From NCBI GenBank assembly GCA_002343685.1, contig DDRS01000008.1:1-64000 (forward strand): DNA of 64,000 nt, written 5' to 3'. The notes under the pieces are model-generated. The model did no database searches. It was not told the DNA's origin and saw only the letters and a list, made by a program, of their open reading frames with translations. A program made the position numbers and the translations under genes. Below are positions 9,304 through 18,359 of the stretch, piece by piece. Position 1 is the stretch's first letter, and each line of letters opens with the position of its first letter. This DNA comes from Thiobacillus denitrificans (lineage in GTDB: Bacteria; Pseudomonadota; Gammaproteobacteria; Burkholderiales; Thiobacillaceae).

Positions 9304-10271
9304 TCCACGTCGCCTGGCCCTGGATGCTGTTGTGTCTGCCGTTGCCCTGGCTGCTGGCGCGCTGGCTGCCGCCCGCCCAGCCGCAGGGCGTAGCGCTGTT
9401 CCTGCCCTTCGCGGCCACGGTCGCGGACGCAGCGCTGCCGGTTGGGCGCCCGGTGCCGCGGCCGCGCAAATTGCTGTTCGCCCTGGTCTGGCTGCTGCTG
9501 GTCCTCGCCGCCATCCGGCCGCAGTGGCTGGGCGATCCCGAAGCGGTCGCCGCCACCGGGCGGCGCCTGCTGCTGGCGGTCGACGTGTCGGGGTCCATGG
9601 CCAATCAGGACATGGCGGGCGGCGCAACTCGCCTGCAGGTGGTGCAGAAAGTGGCCGGCGATTTCATCCGCCGCCGTCACGGCGACCAGGTCGGCCTCAT
9701 CCTGTTCGGTACCCGGCCCTATCTGCAGGCGCCGCTCACCCCCGATCTCAACACGGTGGACCAATTTCTCGACGAGGCCATGATCGGTGTGGCGGGCACG
9801 CAGACGGCGATCGGCGACGCCATCGGCCTTGCCATCAAGCGGCTGAAAGCGGACCCGGCCAGGGCGGGCCACAAGGGCGATACCGTACTCATCCTGCTGA
9901 CCGACGGCAGCAGCAACGCCGGCGCCATGCCGCCGCTCGAAGCGGCCAGAATGGCCGCACAAGCCGGGCTGCGCATCTACACCATCGGCGTCGGTGCCGC
10001 CGCGCAGGATGGCTTCTTCGGTATCAGCGGCAATAGTGACCTCGACGAGGACACGCTGAAAAGCATCGCCAAGACAACCGGCGGCGAATATTTCCGCGCC
10101 ACCGATGCCGCCGCCCTCGAACAGGTCTACGACCGCATCGACCGGCTGGAGCCGAGCGCTGCGCGCCAGCAATGGTATCGCCCGCGCGACGAATGGTTCG
10201 CGTGGCCATTGGGGTTGGCGCTGCTGCTGAGCCTGCCGGCCGTGCTGTGGAGCGGACGCGCATGGCGCTGA
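9300..10271 (+). CDS. batA: BatA-like VWA domain membrane protein
   Basis: A 323-residue protein with N-terminal membrane helices, a von Willebrand A domain with a complete MIDAS metal site (DVSGSM near residue 96, threonine region TAIG, and LLTDGSSNAG) and a C-terminal helix. BatA-type proteins are held in the inner membrane with the VWA domain outside and are linked to oxidative stress tolerance and envelope integrity in Bacteroides and Leptospira. ATG overlaps the upstream TGA. Confidence 0.87.
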   Translation: MIHVAWPWMLLCLPLPWLLARWLPPAQPQGVALFLPFAATVADAALPVGRPVPRPRKLLFALVWLLLVLAAIRPQWLGDPEAVAATGRRLLLAVDVSGSMANQDMAGGATRLQVVQKVAGDFIRRRHGDQVGLILFGTRPYLQAPLTPDLNTVDQFLDEAMIGVAGTQTAIGDAIGLAIKRLKADPARAGHKGDTVLILLTDGSSNAGAMPPLEAARMAAQAGLRIYTIGVGAAAQDGFFGISGNSDLDEDTLKSIAKTTGGEYFRATDAAALEQVYDRIDRLEPSAARQQWYRPRDEWFAWPLGLALLLSLPAVLWSGRAWR

Positions 10272-11227
10272 TGCAGCAGTTTCACTTCCTGCGGCCGTTC
10301 TGGCTGCTGGCCTTGCCCGTGCTCTGGGGGCTCAGCGTCTGGCTCGCCCGGCGTCGCGGCCGCGATGGCGACTGGGCTCGGCTCATCGACCCCGACCTGC
10401 TGCCGGCGCTGCGTCTCGACGGTGGCGGCAAGCCCGGACGCTCGCCGTGGCCGTGGCTGGCGCTGGTCTGGACGCTGGCGGCGCTGGCCCTGGCCGGGCC
10501 GAGCTGGCAACGCGCGCCTTCCCCCGCCTATCGCGGCAATGCAGCCTGGGTGCTGGTGCTCGACCTGTCGCCGTCGATGGCCGCGGCCGACCTGCCGCCG
10601 AACCGGGTCACCCGCGCCCGCTATGCGCTCGACGACCTGCTGGATGCAGCACACGATGCCCGCGTCGGCCTGGTGGTGTTCAGCGACGAGGCCTATACCG
10701 TCACGCCCTTGACCGACGATGTCGCCACCGTACGTGCCCTGCTGCCGCCTCTCGCCCCGGGCATCATGCCGACGCGCGGCGACGACCTGGCGCCGGCGCT
10801 CGAACAGGCCGGCAAACTGCTGGCGCATGGCGGGAGCCAGTCGGGCCAGGTCGTGGTGGTGACCGACGGTTTCGCCGACCCGGCCGCTGCCTTCGACGCT
10901 GCCGGGAAACTGCGGTCGCGCGGCATCGCCGTCAACGTCGTGGGGATTGGCGCCCGGGGGGGCGGTGTCGTCCGTACGGGCCAGTCGAATGCCAGGCCGC
11001 TCGACGTCGATCGGCTGCGGCAATTGGCCGCCTCGGGGGACGGACACTATGTCGACGCGGCCGGCCTGACCGCTTTGGTCGGCGACCTCCAGGCCCGCGC
11101 CAGTCGTGCCGGCATGACGCGGGCCGCGCAGGACATCCGCGTGGCGCATTGGCTGGACGGCGGGGTCTGGCTGTTGCCGTTCCTGCTGTTGTTTGCCGGC
11201 CTGCTGGCACGACGGGGGTGGCTGTGA
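10262..11227 (+). CDS. batB: BatB-like VWA domain membrane protein
   Basis: A 321-residue paralogue of the preceding gene: two N-terminal helices, VWA domain with MIDAS DLSPSM and VVVTDGFAD, and a C-terminal helix. It has a shorter loop than BatA. Start at 10262 overlaps the batA stop by 10 bp; an ATG at 10271 is also in frame. It is expected to work with BatA, BatC and BatD as a membrane complex driven or loaded by MoxR. Confidence 0.87.
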   Translation: MALMQQFHFLRPFWLLALPVLWGLSVWLARRRGRDGDWARLIDPDLLPALRLDGGGKPGRSPWPWLALVWTLAALALAGPSWQRAPSPAYRGNAAWVLVLDLSPSMAAADLPPNRVTRARYALDDLLDAAHDARVGLVVFSDEAYTVTPLTDDVATVRALLPPLAPGIMPTRGDDLAPALEQAGKLLAHGGSQSGQVVVVTDGFADPAAAFDAAGKLRSRGIAVNVVGIGARGGGVVRTGQSNARPLDVDRLRQLAASGDGHYVDAAGLTALVGDLQARASRAGMTRAAQDIRVAHWLDGGVWLLPFLLLFAGLLARRGWL

Positions 11228-12141
11228 TGCGCGGCCTGTGGTTGACCGGGCTGCTGCTGTGGGCGGCCGCGGCGCAAGCGAGTCCGACCTGGGACAACCT
11301 GTGGCGTACGCCCGACCAGCGCGCCCAGCAACTGCTGCACCAAGGCAAGCCGGCCGAAGCGTCCCGGCTGTTCCGGGACCCGCGCCGCAAGGCCTATGCT
11401 GAATTGCAGGCCGGCAACTTTCCACAGGCGGCGCAGGATTTCAGTGCGTTCAATGACACGGACGGCCAGTACAACCGGGGCAATGCGCTGGCGCGTGCCG
11501 GTCGCCTGCAGGAGGCGATCCAGGCCTACGATGCGGCGCTGGCGCGCGACCCGAACAATCGCGACGCGCGGCATAACCGTGAACTGGTGGCCAAGGCCCT
11601 GCAGAAACAGCCGTCCAAGCCGCCATCCACCTCGAGCCAGGGTCAGCAGGGAAACACGAGCCAGAACAGTCCGAAACAGGGCGACCAGGGCCAGCAGAAA
11701 CAGAACTCCGGCTCGCAGAACGGCGAGACGTCGAAGCCGTCATCAAACAATACGGCGCAAGCGGGCAAGCCGGGGCAGACCCCGGCCGGCGGCAGCCAGA
11801 CCCAGCCGGCCGGACAAGGTCAGCCGCAGCAAGGACAGTCCCAGCCTGGCCAGCAGCAAGCCGGCCCAGCCAGCCCGACGCCCGATCGCCGCAACGCGGA
11901 TGCGAACGGTTCACAACAGGAACAGGCAGCGAACGCCGCTGCCCAGGCCCGCAGCGATGCTGAAGCCGGACTGGCCAAGCCGCAAGCGGCTCAAGCGTCA
12001 CAGGCCATGACCAACCTGCCCAGCGAACGCCAGCTCGCCGAGGAACAATGGCTGCGCCGCATTCCGGACGATCCGGGCGGCCTGTTGCGACGTAAATTCA
12101 TGATCGAACACCTCATCCGACAGCAAGGGACGCAACCATGA
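11227..12141 (+). CDS. batC: BatC-like TPR protein with long Gln/Ser/Gly-rich tail
   Basis: A 304-residue exported protein. A signal peptide (ending AAAAQAS near residue 20) is followed by TPR repeats (residues 25-115; QYNRGNALARAGRLQEAIQAYDAALARDPNN is the clearest, given here in part), then about 130 residues of Gln, Ser, Pro and Gly, and a folded C-terminal end with EEQWLRRIPDDPGGLLRRKF, which is conserved in this family. The ATG overlaps the batB TGA. Binding partner is presumably the VWA pair. Confidence 0.85.
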   Translation: MRGLWLTGLLLWAAAAQASPTWDNLWRTPDQRAQQLLHQGKPAEASRLFRDPRRKAYAELQAGNFPQAAQDFSAFNDTDGQYNRGNALARAGRLQEAIQAYDAALARDPNNRDARHNRELVAKALQKQPSKPPSTSSQGQQGNTSQNSPKQGDQGQQKQNSGSQNGETSKPSSNNTAQAGKPGQTPAGGSQTQPAGQGQPQQGQSQPGQQQAGPASPTPDRRNADANGSQQEQAANAAAQARSDAEAGLAKPQAAQASQAMTNLPSERQLAEEQWLRRIPDDPGGLLRRKFMIEHLIRQQGTQP

Positions 12142-13907
12142 ATACCCCATGCCGCCTCTTCGTTTTTGCCACACTCTGCAGCGTCAGCCTGGCCGCATCC
12201 GCGGCGGTGAGCGCCTGGCTCGACCCGACCCAGGTCGGATCGGGCGAAGCGGTGCAGCTCATCCTCAAGCACGACGGCCAGACCGGCAACCAGCCCGACC
12301 TCGGCCCGCTCAAGCAGGACTTCGACGTACTCGGCCGCAGTACGGGTTCCAGTATCCAGATCGTCAACGGCAAGATGTCGGCGCAGACCGAAATCAACCT
12401 GACGCTGATGCCGAAGCATGGCGGCACGCTGCAGGTGCCGCCGCTGAAGTGGGATGGCGAGACGTCGCCCGCCCTCACCTTGACCGTAGGTGGAAACGCG
12501 GCCGCCTCCCAGCCCGGCAACGCCCCGGCGCCCGCCAGCGGCTCGGCGCACGTCTTCCTCACTGCGACGCTCGACCAGAAGCAGCCCTATGTCCAGGCCG
12601 CTGACACCCTGACGGTACGCCTCTATACCGACCAGCCGCTCTTTCAGGCCAGCCTCGAACTGCAGCCGAGCAACGACGTGCTGGTGCAGCAGCTGGGGCA
12701 GGACAGCCAGACCAGCGCCACGCGCGACGGCCGCAGCTATCGGGTGATCGAGCGCAAATATCTGCTGTTTCCGCAGCGCAGCGGCAAGCTCCACCTTGAT
12801 GGCCCGGTGCTGAACGCCGAGGTGCAGGACGACCGCGGCGGCAACGATCCATTCGGTACGAACGCCTTCTTCGGCAACGTATTCGGCCGCAACCCGTTCG
12901 CGGGCATGATGAATGCCACCCGGCCGTTGCGGGTCCGGGCCGACCCGCTGGTCCTCGACGTGCGCCCGCGTCCCGCGAGCGGCACCGGCCACGACTGGCT
13001 GCCCGCGCAAAAAGTGACGCTGGCGGAGACCTGGCAGCCCGACAACGGGCCGCTCCATGTCGGCGACCCCATCACGCGCCACGTGCATCTCAGCGCGCTC
13101 GGCCTCACTGCTTCGCAGCTGCCCGACCTGAGCGTGCTGATGCCGCTGCCGGACGGCCTGCGGGCCTATCCCGACCAGGCCAAGCTGGATACCGGCGTGC
13201 AGGGCGACGGCGTCGTCGGCACCCGCGACCAGGACATTGCGCTGGTCGCCAGCCGTTCGGGTCGTTATCAGATCCCCGCGTTGCATCTGTACTGGTGGGA
13301 TACCACCCGCAACCAGCAGCGCGAAGTCGAGCTGCCGGCGCGTACCTTGTTTGTCCTGCCCGGTTCCGGCGGCGTTGCTGCCACGGCCACGTCCGCAGGC
13401 CCGACAGCCGGCACGCCGCTGCTGCCGGCCAGTCCGTCCAAGTCGGTCGCCGAACAGCTTCAGGCACCGGCAAACACCCACGGGTACTGGCTCAGCCTGG
13501 TTCTGGGCGCGCTCTGGCTGGGGACGTTGGCAGCGTGGGGGATCAGCCGCCGGCGCCGTCCGCTGGCGAGCCCGGATGCGAGCAGCCCGACACCGACGGT
13601 TGTCGTCGCAGATCCGCGCAAGGCCTTCCGGCAAGCCTGCCACGACAACGATCCGCACGCGGCGCGACGGGCGCTGCTCGACTGGGCGCGTGCCACTTGG
13701 CCGCTCGATCCGCCGCTGGGTCTCCAGGCCTTGTCGGACCGACTTGGCGATGCCGCATCGAAAAACTTGCTGAAGCAACTCGACCGGGTCTGTTATGCCG
13801 GCGGGACGTGGACGGGAAAGCCGTTGGCGGAAACGCTCACGCGCCTGGACGGGAACACAAAAGGAAGAATTGCGGCCACGCCGGAATTGGCCGGACTCTA
13901 CCCCTAG
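12138..13907 (+). CDS. batD: BatD-like oxygen tolerance protein
   Basis: A 589-residue protein with signal peptide (residues 1-22), several beta-sandwich domains typical of BatD, a membrane helix near residues 450-470 and a 115-residue cytoplasmic tail. It closes the Batman operon. Start overlaps the batC stop (ATGA). No terminator with a U-run is evident before the HU gene 160 bp downstream. Confidence 0.85.
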   Translation: MNTPCRLFVFATLCSVSLAASAAVSAWLDPTQVGSGEAVQLILKHDGQTGNQPDLGPLKQDFDVLGRSTGSSIQIVNGKMSAQTEINLTLMPKHGGTLQVPPLKWDGETSPALTLTVGGNAAASQPGNAPAPASGSAHVFLTATLDQKQPYVQAADTLTVRLYTDQPLFQASLELQPSNDVLVQQLGQDSQTSATRDGRSYRVIERKYLLFPQRSGKLHLDGPVLNAEVQDDRGGNDPFGTNAFFGNVFGRNPFAGMMNATRPLRVRADPLVLDVRPRPASGTGHDWLPAQKVTLAETWQPDNGPLHVGDPITRHVHLSALGLTASQLPDLSVLMPLPDGLRAYPDQAKLDTGVQGDGVVGTRDQDIALVASRSGRYQIPALHLYWWDTTRNQQREVELPARTLFVLPGSGGVAATATSAGPTAGTPLLPASPSKSVAEQLQAPANTHGYWLSLVLGALWLGTLAAWGISRRRRPLASPDASSPTPTVVVADPRKAFRQACHDNDPHAARRALLDWARATWPLDPPLGLQALSDRLGDAASKNLLKQLDRVCYAGGTWTGKPLAETLTRLDGNTKGRIAATPELAGLYP

Positions 13908-14065
13908 CATTGCTTGCGAATACCGCCTATTGTCCGTTCTTCAGGAATGGTGTGGTTTGAACCTGACCCTTTGTGTGGCTGACAAGGGGGAAGTTGTTTG
14001 CAGATAAGCCAAGGAAGCCTGAATGCTTGTAGTATTTAGTTCTCTCAACCAACGAAGGGATATTT

Positions 14066-14362
14066 ATGAACAAATCCGAATTAATCGAAGTCGCCGCAAC
14101 CGAGGCAGACATCAGCAAGGCCGCCGCTGGCAGAGCGCTCGACGCAATCCTTGATGCGGTCGTCAAGGCCGTGGCGAAAGGGGACACCGTGACTCTCGTC
14201 GGCTTCGGCACCTTCAAGTCGTCCAAGCGCGCTGCGCGTACTGGCCGCAACCCGCAAACCGGCGCCGAGATCAAGATCGCCGCGTCGACGGTGCCGCGCT
14301 TCACCGCAGGCGCCGGCTTCAAGACCGCCGTCGCAGGCAAGAAAGCCGCGAAAAAGAAGTGA
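14066..14362 (+). CDS. hupB: HU-family DNA-binding protein
   Basis: A 98-residue histone-like protein. It shows the HU core GFGTFKSSKRAARTGRNPQTG with the DNA-binding arm and an Ala/Lys-rich end (AGKKAAKKK). The tail is slightly longer than E. coli HU (90 residues), as in several betaproteobacteria. GAAGGGA lies 6 bp before the ATG. Single-gene unit with its own hairpin terminator. It is the last core gene before the mobile region. Confidence 0.92.
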   Translation: MNKSELIEVAATEADISKAAAGRALDAILDAVVKAVAKGDTVTLVGFGTFKSSKRAARTGRNPQTGAEIKIAASTVPRFTAGAGFKTAVAGKKAAKKK

Positions 14363-14371
14363 TGTAACACA

Positions 14372-14410
14372 AGCGGGGAGGGTACCGCCCATCGTGGTGC
14401 CATCCCCGCT
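14372..14410. terminator. Hairpin after HU gene
   Basis: Inverted arms AGCGGGGA and TCCCCGCT, 23 bp apart, with a weaker inner stem, lie just after the HU stop. There is no U-run, so it may protect the 3' end rather than act as a strong intrinsic terminator. Confidence 0.55.
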
Positions 14411-14886
14411 ATCAATACGGGCCGGCGTCTCTCGCCTTCCCGCCCGTGTCATGTGCCCGTCCTTGCCATGACGTCAGCAAGAGCAAACCTTTGCCGTACT
14501 CAGTGCGCTCCGGGCCACGCAAATCGATTTGCCCCGTACCGATTCTCAGCAAATGTACATCCCGGGTGATGCCCGGTGTGTCCGAGGGAGGGCATGGGAT
14601 GACTTGGAATGAAAACGGCCCGCGAAAAGCGCGAGTCGTTGGAAGTGGTGGCCAGTCTCGGAATCGAGTCGTCGATGCGCGAGTTTTCCCATTTGCGAAA
14701 ATGCGCATGCCGGCGCATGATCTTTCGAGTTATTCAGCCAAGACAGTTCGCGAGTAGCGATGGTCGCGCCATAAAAAGGCCGACCGGCTAGTCACGCCTC
14801 TCCATGTGTCCATTTGGAGCTGACTGCTACAAAGAGCCGTCCAATGAAAGGTTGCGCAGCAACCCAAGAATGGAAAGCCACAGTCC
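14411..14886. other. Gene-free stretch carrying a degraded attachment site
   Basis: No convincing gene. It holds the third, shortened attachment-site copy (14611-14667). Short open frames here on both strands lack ribosome sites and family features. Confidence 0.6.
14611..14667. repeat. Degenerate attachment site copy (att3)
   Basis: 57 bp matching the first 57 bp beyond the opening GC of the 83-bp att repeat, with one mismatch (GAGTCG for GAGCCG). Identity stops inside the T-arm part of the tRNA-Phe sequence. Confidence 0.85.
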
Positions 14887-15786
14887 ATGCCATTGAGCAC
14901 CATCAGCACTGAAGAGTTGCCGGCGATACTGTCACAGCTTGATCAAGCTATCTATAACCATCAACAATGGTACGACGCGATCAGTCGAACCCTGGTCTGC
15001 CAGCTCCCGGCTAACGAGCTCGATTTGGGCAATGATGCACACCGCAAGTGTCTCTTGGGCCAGTGGTACTACAACAACTCCCCTACTAAAATCCGCGCTC
15101 ACCCTGGTTTCATTGCCCTAGGTGAGGCACACGAGCACATGCACAAGCAGGCAGCGCACATCTTGGGTATGGCGCGAGCCGGCATGGCGATCACGACTAC
15201 CGATTACGACAACTTCGCCAATTCTCTCCAACGTGTACGCCTGCAAATTCTTACGCTCTCACGGGAGCTGGAGGATATACAGCGAAATGCCGATCCACTG
15301 ACCCGCGCTTCCAACCGGATCCACATGTTGCCTAAGCTGCGCGAGCAGCAGGAGCTGGTTAAGCGCGGTGTCCATCGTTGCTGTATCGCGATGATGGATC
15401 TGGATCACTTCAAGCTCGTCAATGATACTCGTGGGCATATAGCGGGAGATCAGGTTCTTGCCGCTACCGCCCATTACATCATTGATCACTTGCGTCCCTA
15501 TGACCGGATATTCCGCTTCGGCGGGGAGGAGTTTTTGATTTGCATGCTGCACACTGATATGAAAGATGGTCAAGAACTGGCGGAACGTCTTCGGCAAGGG
15601 ATTGCGGAGATGGCTATTGATGTTGGCAGCGGTGAGCCGGTCCATGTCACGGCGTCTTTCGGATTGACCCTGCTCGAATCAAGTATCTCAGTCGAGCAAT
15701 CTATCGACCGTGCAGATAAAGCGATGTATGCCGCGAAATCCGAGGGCCGCAACAGAGTGTGTGCCTGGGAACCGTCAATGGAATAA
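14887..15786 (+). CDS. dgcZ: Zinc-sensing diguanylate cyclase (CZB-GGDEF, DgcZ-like)
   Basis: A 299-residue protein predicted to make c-di-GMP. The N-terminal CZB domain (residues 10-95) keeps zinc ligands H25, C55, H82 and H86, each offset by three from E. coli DgcZ (H22, C52, H79, H83). The C-terminal GGDEF domain has active site GGEEF (212-216) and inhibitory site RPYD (203-206). Length matches DgcZ (296). In that family zinc binding blocks activity. It lies alone inside the eroded element, so it is probably cargo, and could alter biofilm or motility of the host. No clear ribosome site near the ATG. Confidence 0.88.
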   Translation: MPLSTISTEELPAILSQLDQAIYNHQQWYDAISRTLVCQLPANELDLGNDAHRKCLLGQWYYNNSPTKIRAHPGFIALGEAHEHMHKQAAHILGMARAGMAITTTDYDNFANSLQRVRLQILTLSRELEDIQRNADPLTRASNRIHMLPKLREQQELVKRGVHRCCIAMMDLDHFKLVNDTRGHIAGDQVLAATAHYIIDHLRPYDRIFRFGGEEFLICMLHTDMKDGQELAERLRQGIAEMAIDVGSGEPVHVTASFGLTLLESSISVEQSIDRADKAMYAAKSEGRNRVCAWEPSME

Positions 15787-15797
15787 GGCTCGCCGAT

Positions 15798-16418
15798 CGG
15801 TGTTCTCCGGGCCCACAACTGTTCACTGAAACATCATCGATCTTGCAGGGGCTTTCGAGATTGATGCCTGGTGGCAAGTGCGCGTATCGGCGCACCATCT
15901 TATGCGTTTTCCAACCCCCATTTCCTGCACTGAATAGAGCGGGCGCCCTGCTGCACAAGCCAACTCGCCCAGGTATGGCGCAGGTCGTGCCAGCGGAAAT
16001 TTTCAATTCCAGCCCGTTTCATTGCCTTGTACCAGGCTCTCGTATTGAATCGCTTGACAAGGCGGTTTCGGTAGGTAAAAACGTAGGCGCTGTGTTGTCC
16101 GTGCCTGCGTTTGAGGACATCGAGGGCAGTGTCGTTCAGGCTCACATGTAGTTCTTCCCCCTGGCCGGCAAATAGCCAGGCCGTGCGCCTGGTCATGTCG
16201 ACCTGTGCCCACTTGAGGCCGCCGACGATGACTGCAACGCGGTACTCAGAGGAGGGGGGGTCGATTGCCGCCAAGTCATCTTCGAGCTTTGAGAGTTCTT
16301 CAATCAACTGCTTGGCAGAACTCAGCGATGCCCGCGTTTTCTTGATTTCGGCATCGAGCCGAGCACACTTATCGATCAGCCATTTGAGGGAGGATGGAAT
16401 CTTCGGAGCCATACCCAA
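15798..16418 (-). pseudogene. Broken tyrosine integrase, fused to a coiled-coil gene start
   Basis: From 16230 leftward the frame matches the intact integrase at 17.3-18.1 kb (KWAQVDMTRRTAWLFA, then RWHDLRHTWASWLVQQG), but a frameshift near 15945 moves the end (GGWKTHKMVRRYAHL, with the catalytic tyrosine) to another frame. The N-terminal domain and catalytic Arg region are absent. In their place about 60 residues of a coiled-coil protein (MAPKIPSSLKWLIDKCARLD...) are joined in frame by deletion. A DQVKN stretch is also lost. It cannot be a working recombinase. Confidence 0.85.
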
Positions 16419-16481
16419 TATTCCACTCTCCCGCCCATATAATATTCAAGGGCAACAAGTAGCAAATGGCGAACAGAGACG

Positions 16482-16513
16482 AAAAGCCCCACTGGATCCA
16501 GTGGGGCTTTTTT
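16482..16513. terminator. Strong bidirectional intrinsic terminator
   Basis: A perfect palindrome with arms AAAAGCCCCACTGG and CCAGTGGGGCTTTT, followed by further T residues. It works in either direction and probably separates the coiled-coil/integrase unit from whatever stood to the right. Confidence 0.85.
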
Positions 16514-17180
16514 ATGCGCTTGTGAGTTTTCAACAGGATGACGTGAATTCTTCTCCAATCGGCGCGACAGTCGAAAGAATGCCCCACCTGGCGTAATCCC
16601 TTTGAGCTGAAACAGCATCTTCCAGCTGTTGGTAATACTCATGCTCCTCAAAACGCTCCTCGATTGCGTTGTAGAGATACACAGCCCAAGACATTATATG
16701 CATTCAAATCTCCGCCGATTAGAAGTCTTATTCAACTACTGAGGCAGTTTTAGCACAGTCTGATGAGATATCAAGCTCTGAAATTTCGTAAAAGCAAAAA
16801 AGACACGCCTTATGGATAAAGGCTTTCAGGAGATAGGGCATCAAGGGAACTTGGCTGAAGTTTTAATTTATTTATTAGCCGGCGACCTGGTCTTTACACA
16901 CGATAAATTGCGATTGGCAGTTAAAAACGGTAAGAAAAAATTCATTAACTCCAAAAAACAATAAAAACCTGCACAGATGCCCCCGGGACATGAACGCTCA
17001 GGCCAGTGCTGCGCCGGATATCTCACGCTGGACGACCGAGTGCCTCTTGCGGGGCTTCGGGGCGCATCCGGCTTAATTCCGTCATCGAAACCCCGGGCTA
17101 GGCCGCCCGACGATGACTGCAATGCAGTAGACAAAGGTTGAGGTCGGCTTTTAGAAAAGCGTGCGTTTTGGGAAGAAAAA
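16514..17180. other. Gene-free remnant region
   Basis: AT-richer DNA with no supported gene. At 16990-17127 it carries a copy of the prophage sequence found at 20192-20330, including an identical 29-bp core. Open frames here have no ribosome site or homologous content. Confidence 0.6.
17079..17107 (+). repeat. 29-bp phage repeat, copy 1
   Basis: Sequence beginning CCGTCATCGAAACCCCGGGC, identical to copies at 19959 and 20288. The homology to the 20288 copy extends about 90 bp left and 15 bp right with mismatches. Confidence 0.9.
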
Positions 17181-17263
17181 GCGAAAACGGCCCGCGAAAA
17201 GCGCGAGCCGTTGGAAGTGGTGGCCAGTCTCGGAATCGAACCAAGGACACGCGGATTTTCAAT
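17181..17263. repeat. attL, 83-bp direct repeat
   Basis: Identical over 83 bp to 25539-25621. It contains the tRNA-Phe 3' half and the tRNA terminator hairpin. The integrase gene ends inside it. Confidence 0.92.
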
Positions 17264-18101
17264 GATCGTCTTTGAAGTCCCCGAGAACGTCATCGATCTT
17301 GCAGGCATTGACGAGATTGACGCTTGGCGACAAGTGCGCGTACCGGCGCACCATCTTATGCGTTTTCCAACCCCCCATTTCCTGCACTGAATAGAGCGGG
17401 ACGCCTTGCTGCACTAGCCAACTCGCCCAGGTGTGACGAAGGTCATGCCAGCGGAAATTTTCAATTCCAGCCCGTTTCATCGCCTTGTACCAAGCTCTCG
17501 TGTTAAACCGCTTAATAGGCTTGCTCCGGTAAGTAAAAACGTAGTCCTTGTGTTTTCCCCGTCTGCGCTTGAGGACATCGAGCGCGGTGTCATTCAGGCT
17601 CACGTGCAGTTCTTCCCCATTCTTCACCTGGTCGGCAAATAGCCAGGCGGTGCGCCTGGTCATGTCGATCTGTTCCCACTTGAGGCCGGCGACGTTGGCG
17701 TGGCGCAAGCCGGTTGCGAGGGCGAAGAGCACGGCGTCCCGCTGGTGCGGGAGTAGTTCGTCCAGCAGCGTGCGCACCTGGTCGGCCGTGAGCCAGCGTA
17801 TCCGCCGGCTTGGTTCTTTGTAGAGGTGGATCCTGGGCGGTTTGGTGAGCCACTCCCATTCGAAGACGGCGCGCCGCAGAATGGCGCGAATCAGGGCAAG
17901 GTAGCGGTTGGCAGTCGCGGGTGAGGCCTGTTCTGCCTTGAGTTTGCCGATGTCGGCAATCACGAAGCGATCGATTTCCACCAGGCGTTTCTGGCCGAGC
18001 AGCGGCTGCAGCCATTCAAGCTTTCTGCGATCGTGATCGATGGTGCGTTTGTGGTTCATCTCAGTGAGCCACAGGGATGCTGCGTCATTCCATGTGTGCA
18101 T
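17259..18101 (-). CDS. int: Tyrosine recombinase / phage integrase
   Basis: A 280-residue integrase. N-terminal SAM-like core-binding domain (residues 1-95), then catalytic domain with R133 (ATGLRHANV), H219-x-x-R222 (HDLRHTW), W245 and nucleophile Y254 (MVRRYAHL). It would join attP to the tRNA-Phe gene. The gene ends at the attachment core, so its last residues are encoded by phage DNA next to attL. Shorter than many integrases at the N-terminus, but the start at 18101 has no longer alternative. A broken relative lies at 15.8-16.2 kb. Confidence 0.92.
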   Translation of the reverse strand: MHTWNDAASLWLTEMNHKRTIDHDRRKLEWLQPLLGQKRLVEIDRFVIADIGKLKAEQASPATANRYLALIRAILRRAVFEWEWLTKPPRIHLYKEPSRRIRWLTADQVRTLLDELLPHQRDAVLFALATGLRHANVAGLKWEQIDMTRRTAWLFADQVKNGEELHVSLNDTALDVLKRRRGKHKDYVFTYRSKPIKRFNTRAWYKAMKRAGIENFRWHDLRHTWASWLVQQGVPLYSVQEMGGWKTHKMVRRYAHLSPSVNLVNACKIDDVLGDFKDDH

Positions 18102-18123
18102 GGACGGATGGTAAAGTCACCGC

Positions 18124-18306
18124 ATGGTATATGCGAAATTACTTATTTTTTCGGGGCTGGTTTTGCTGGTGATCGGGCTGCTTCGCGGGCGTGAATCTGA
18201 CCCGCAAAGTCAGCGGCCGCAGCGGTGGAAGTTGCTGAGGGATAAGCCGGCGGATCTGAAAGACGTGATGTATCACCCGAAGGAGTGGCGTCGGCCACAA
18301 AAATAA
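18124..18306 (+). CDS. Small membrane protein of unknown function
   Basis: 60 residues: one N-terminal helix (residues 5-21, LLIFSGLVLLVIGLL) and a basic tail (KDVMYHPKEWRRPQK). It diverges from the integrase by 22 bp and is followed at once by a terminator hairpin, which supports a real unit. I do not recognise it. Possible phage accessory or inner-membrane protein. Confidence 0.5.
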   Translation: MVYAKLLIFSGLVLLVIGLLRGRESDPQSQRPQRWKLLRDKPADLKDVMYHPKEWRRPQK

Positions 18307-18310
18307 AAAA

Positions 18311-18327
18311 ACCTCCGGACCGGAGGT
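18311..18327. terminator. Intrinsic terminator hairpin
   Basis: Perfect arms ACCTCCGG/CCGGAGGT flanked by A-runs on the left and GTTTT on the right. It ends the 60-residue gene and, on the other strand, the gene at 18360-18812. Confidence 0.8.
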
Positions 18328-18359
18328 GTTTTCATCAAGCAGAACCGGGTCGATTACAT

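Larger units (their letters stand above)
14611..17180. mobile_element. Eroded integrative element left of the prophage
   Basis: Bounded by the short att copy at 14611 and the full att copy at 17181. It contains a CZB-GGDEF cyclase, a frameshifted 3' fragment of an integrase close to the intact one of the neighbouring prophage, a strong bidirectional terminator and, at 16990-17127, a diverged copy of the prophage region around the zot 3' end. This is what would remain of a related element integrated in the same tRNA-Phe gene after most was deleted. Confidence 0.65.

Noticed and set aside
14446..14757. Open frame of 103 codons on the plus strand
   Set aside because: No ribosome site, composition not protein-like, and it crosses the worn att copy.
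16376..16651. Overlapping small frames on the minus strand
   Set aside because: They span the perfect terminator palindrome at 16482 and show no conserved features.
16868..17308. 146-codon minus frame including GGLARGFDDG
   Set aside because: It reads across attL and the phage repeat; similarity to the Zot tail is explained by the DNA repeat.
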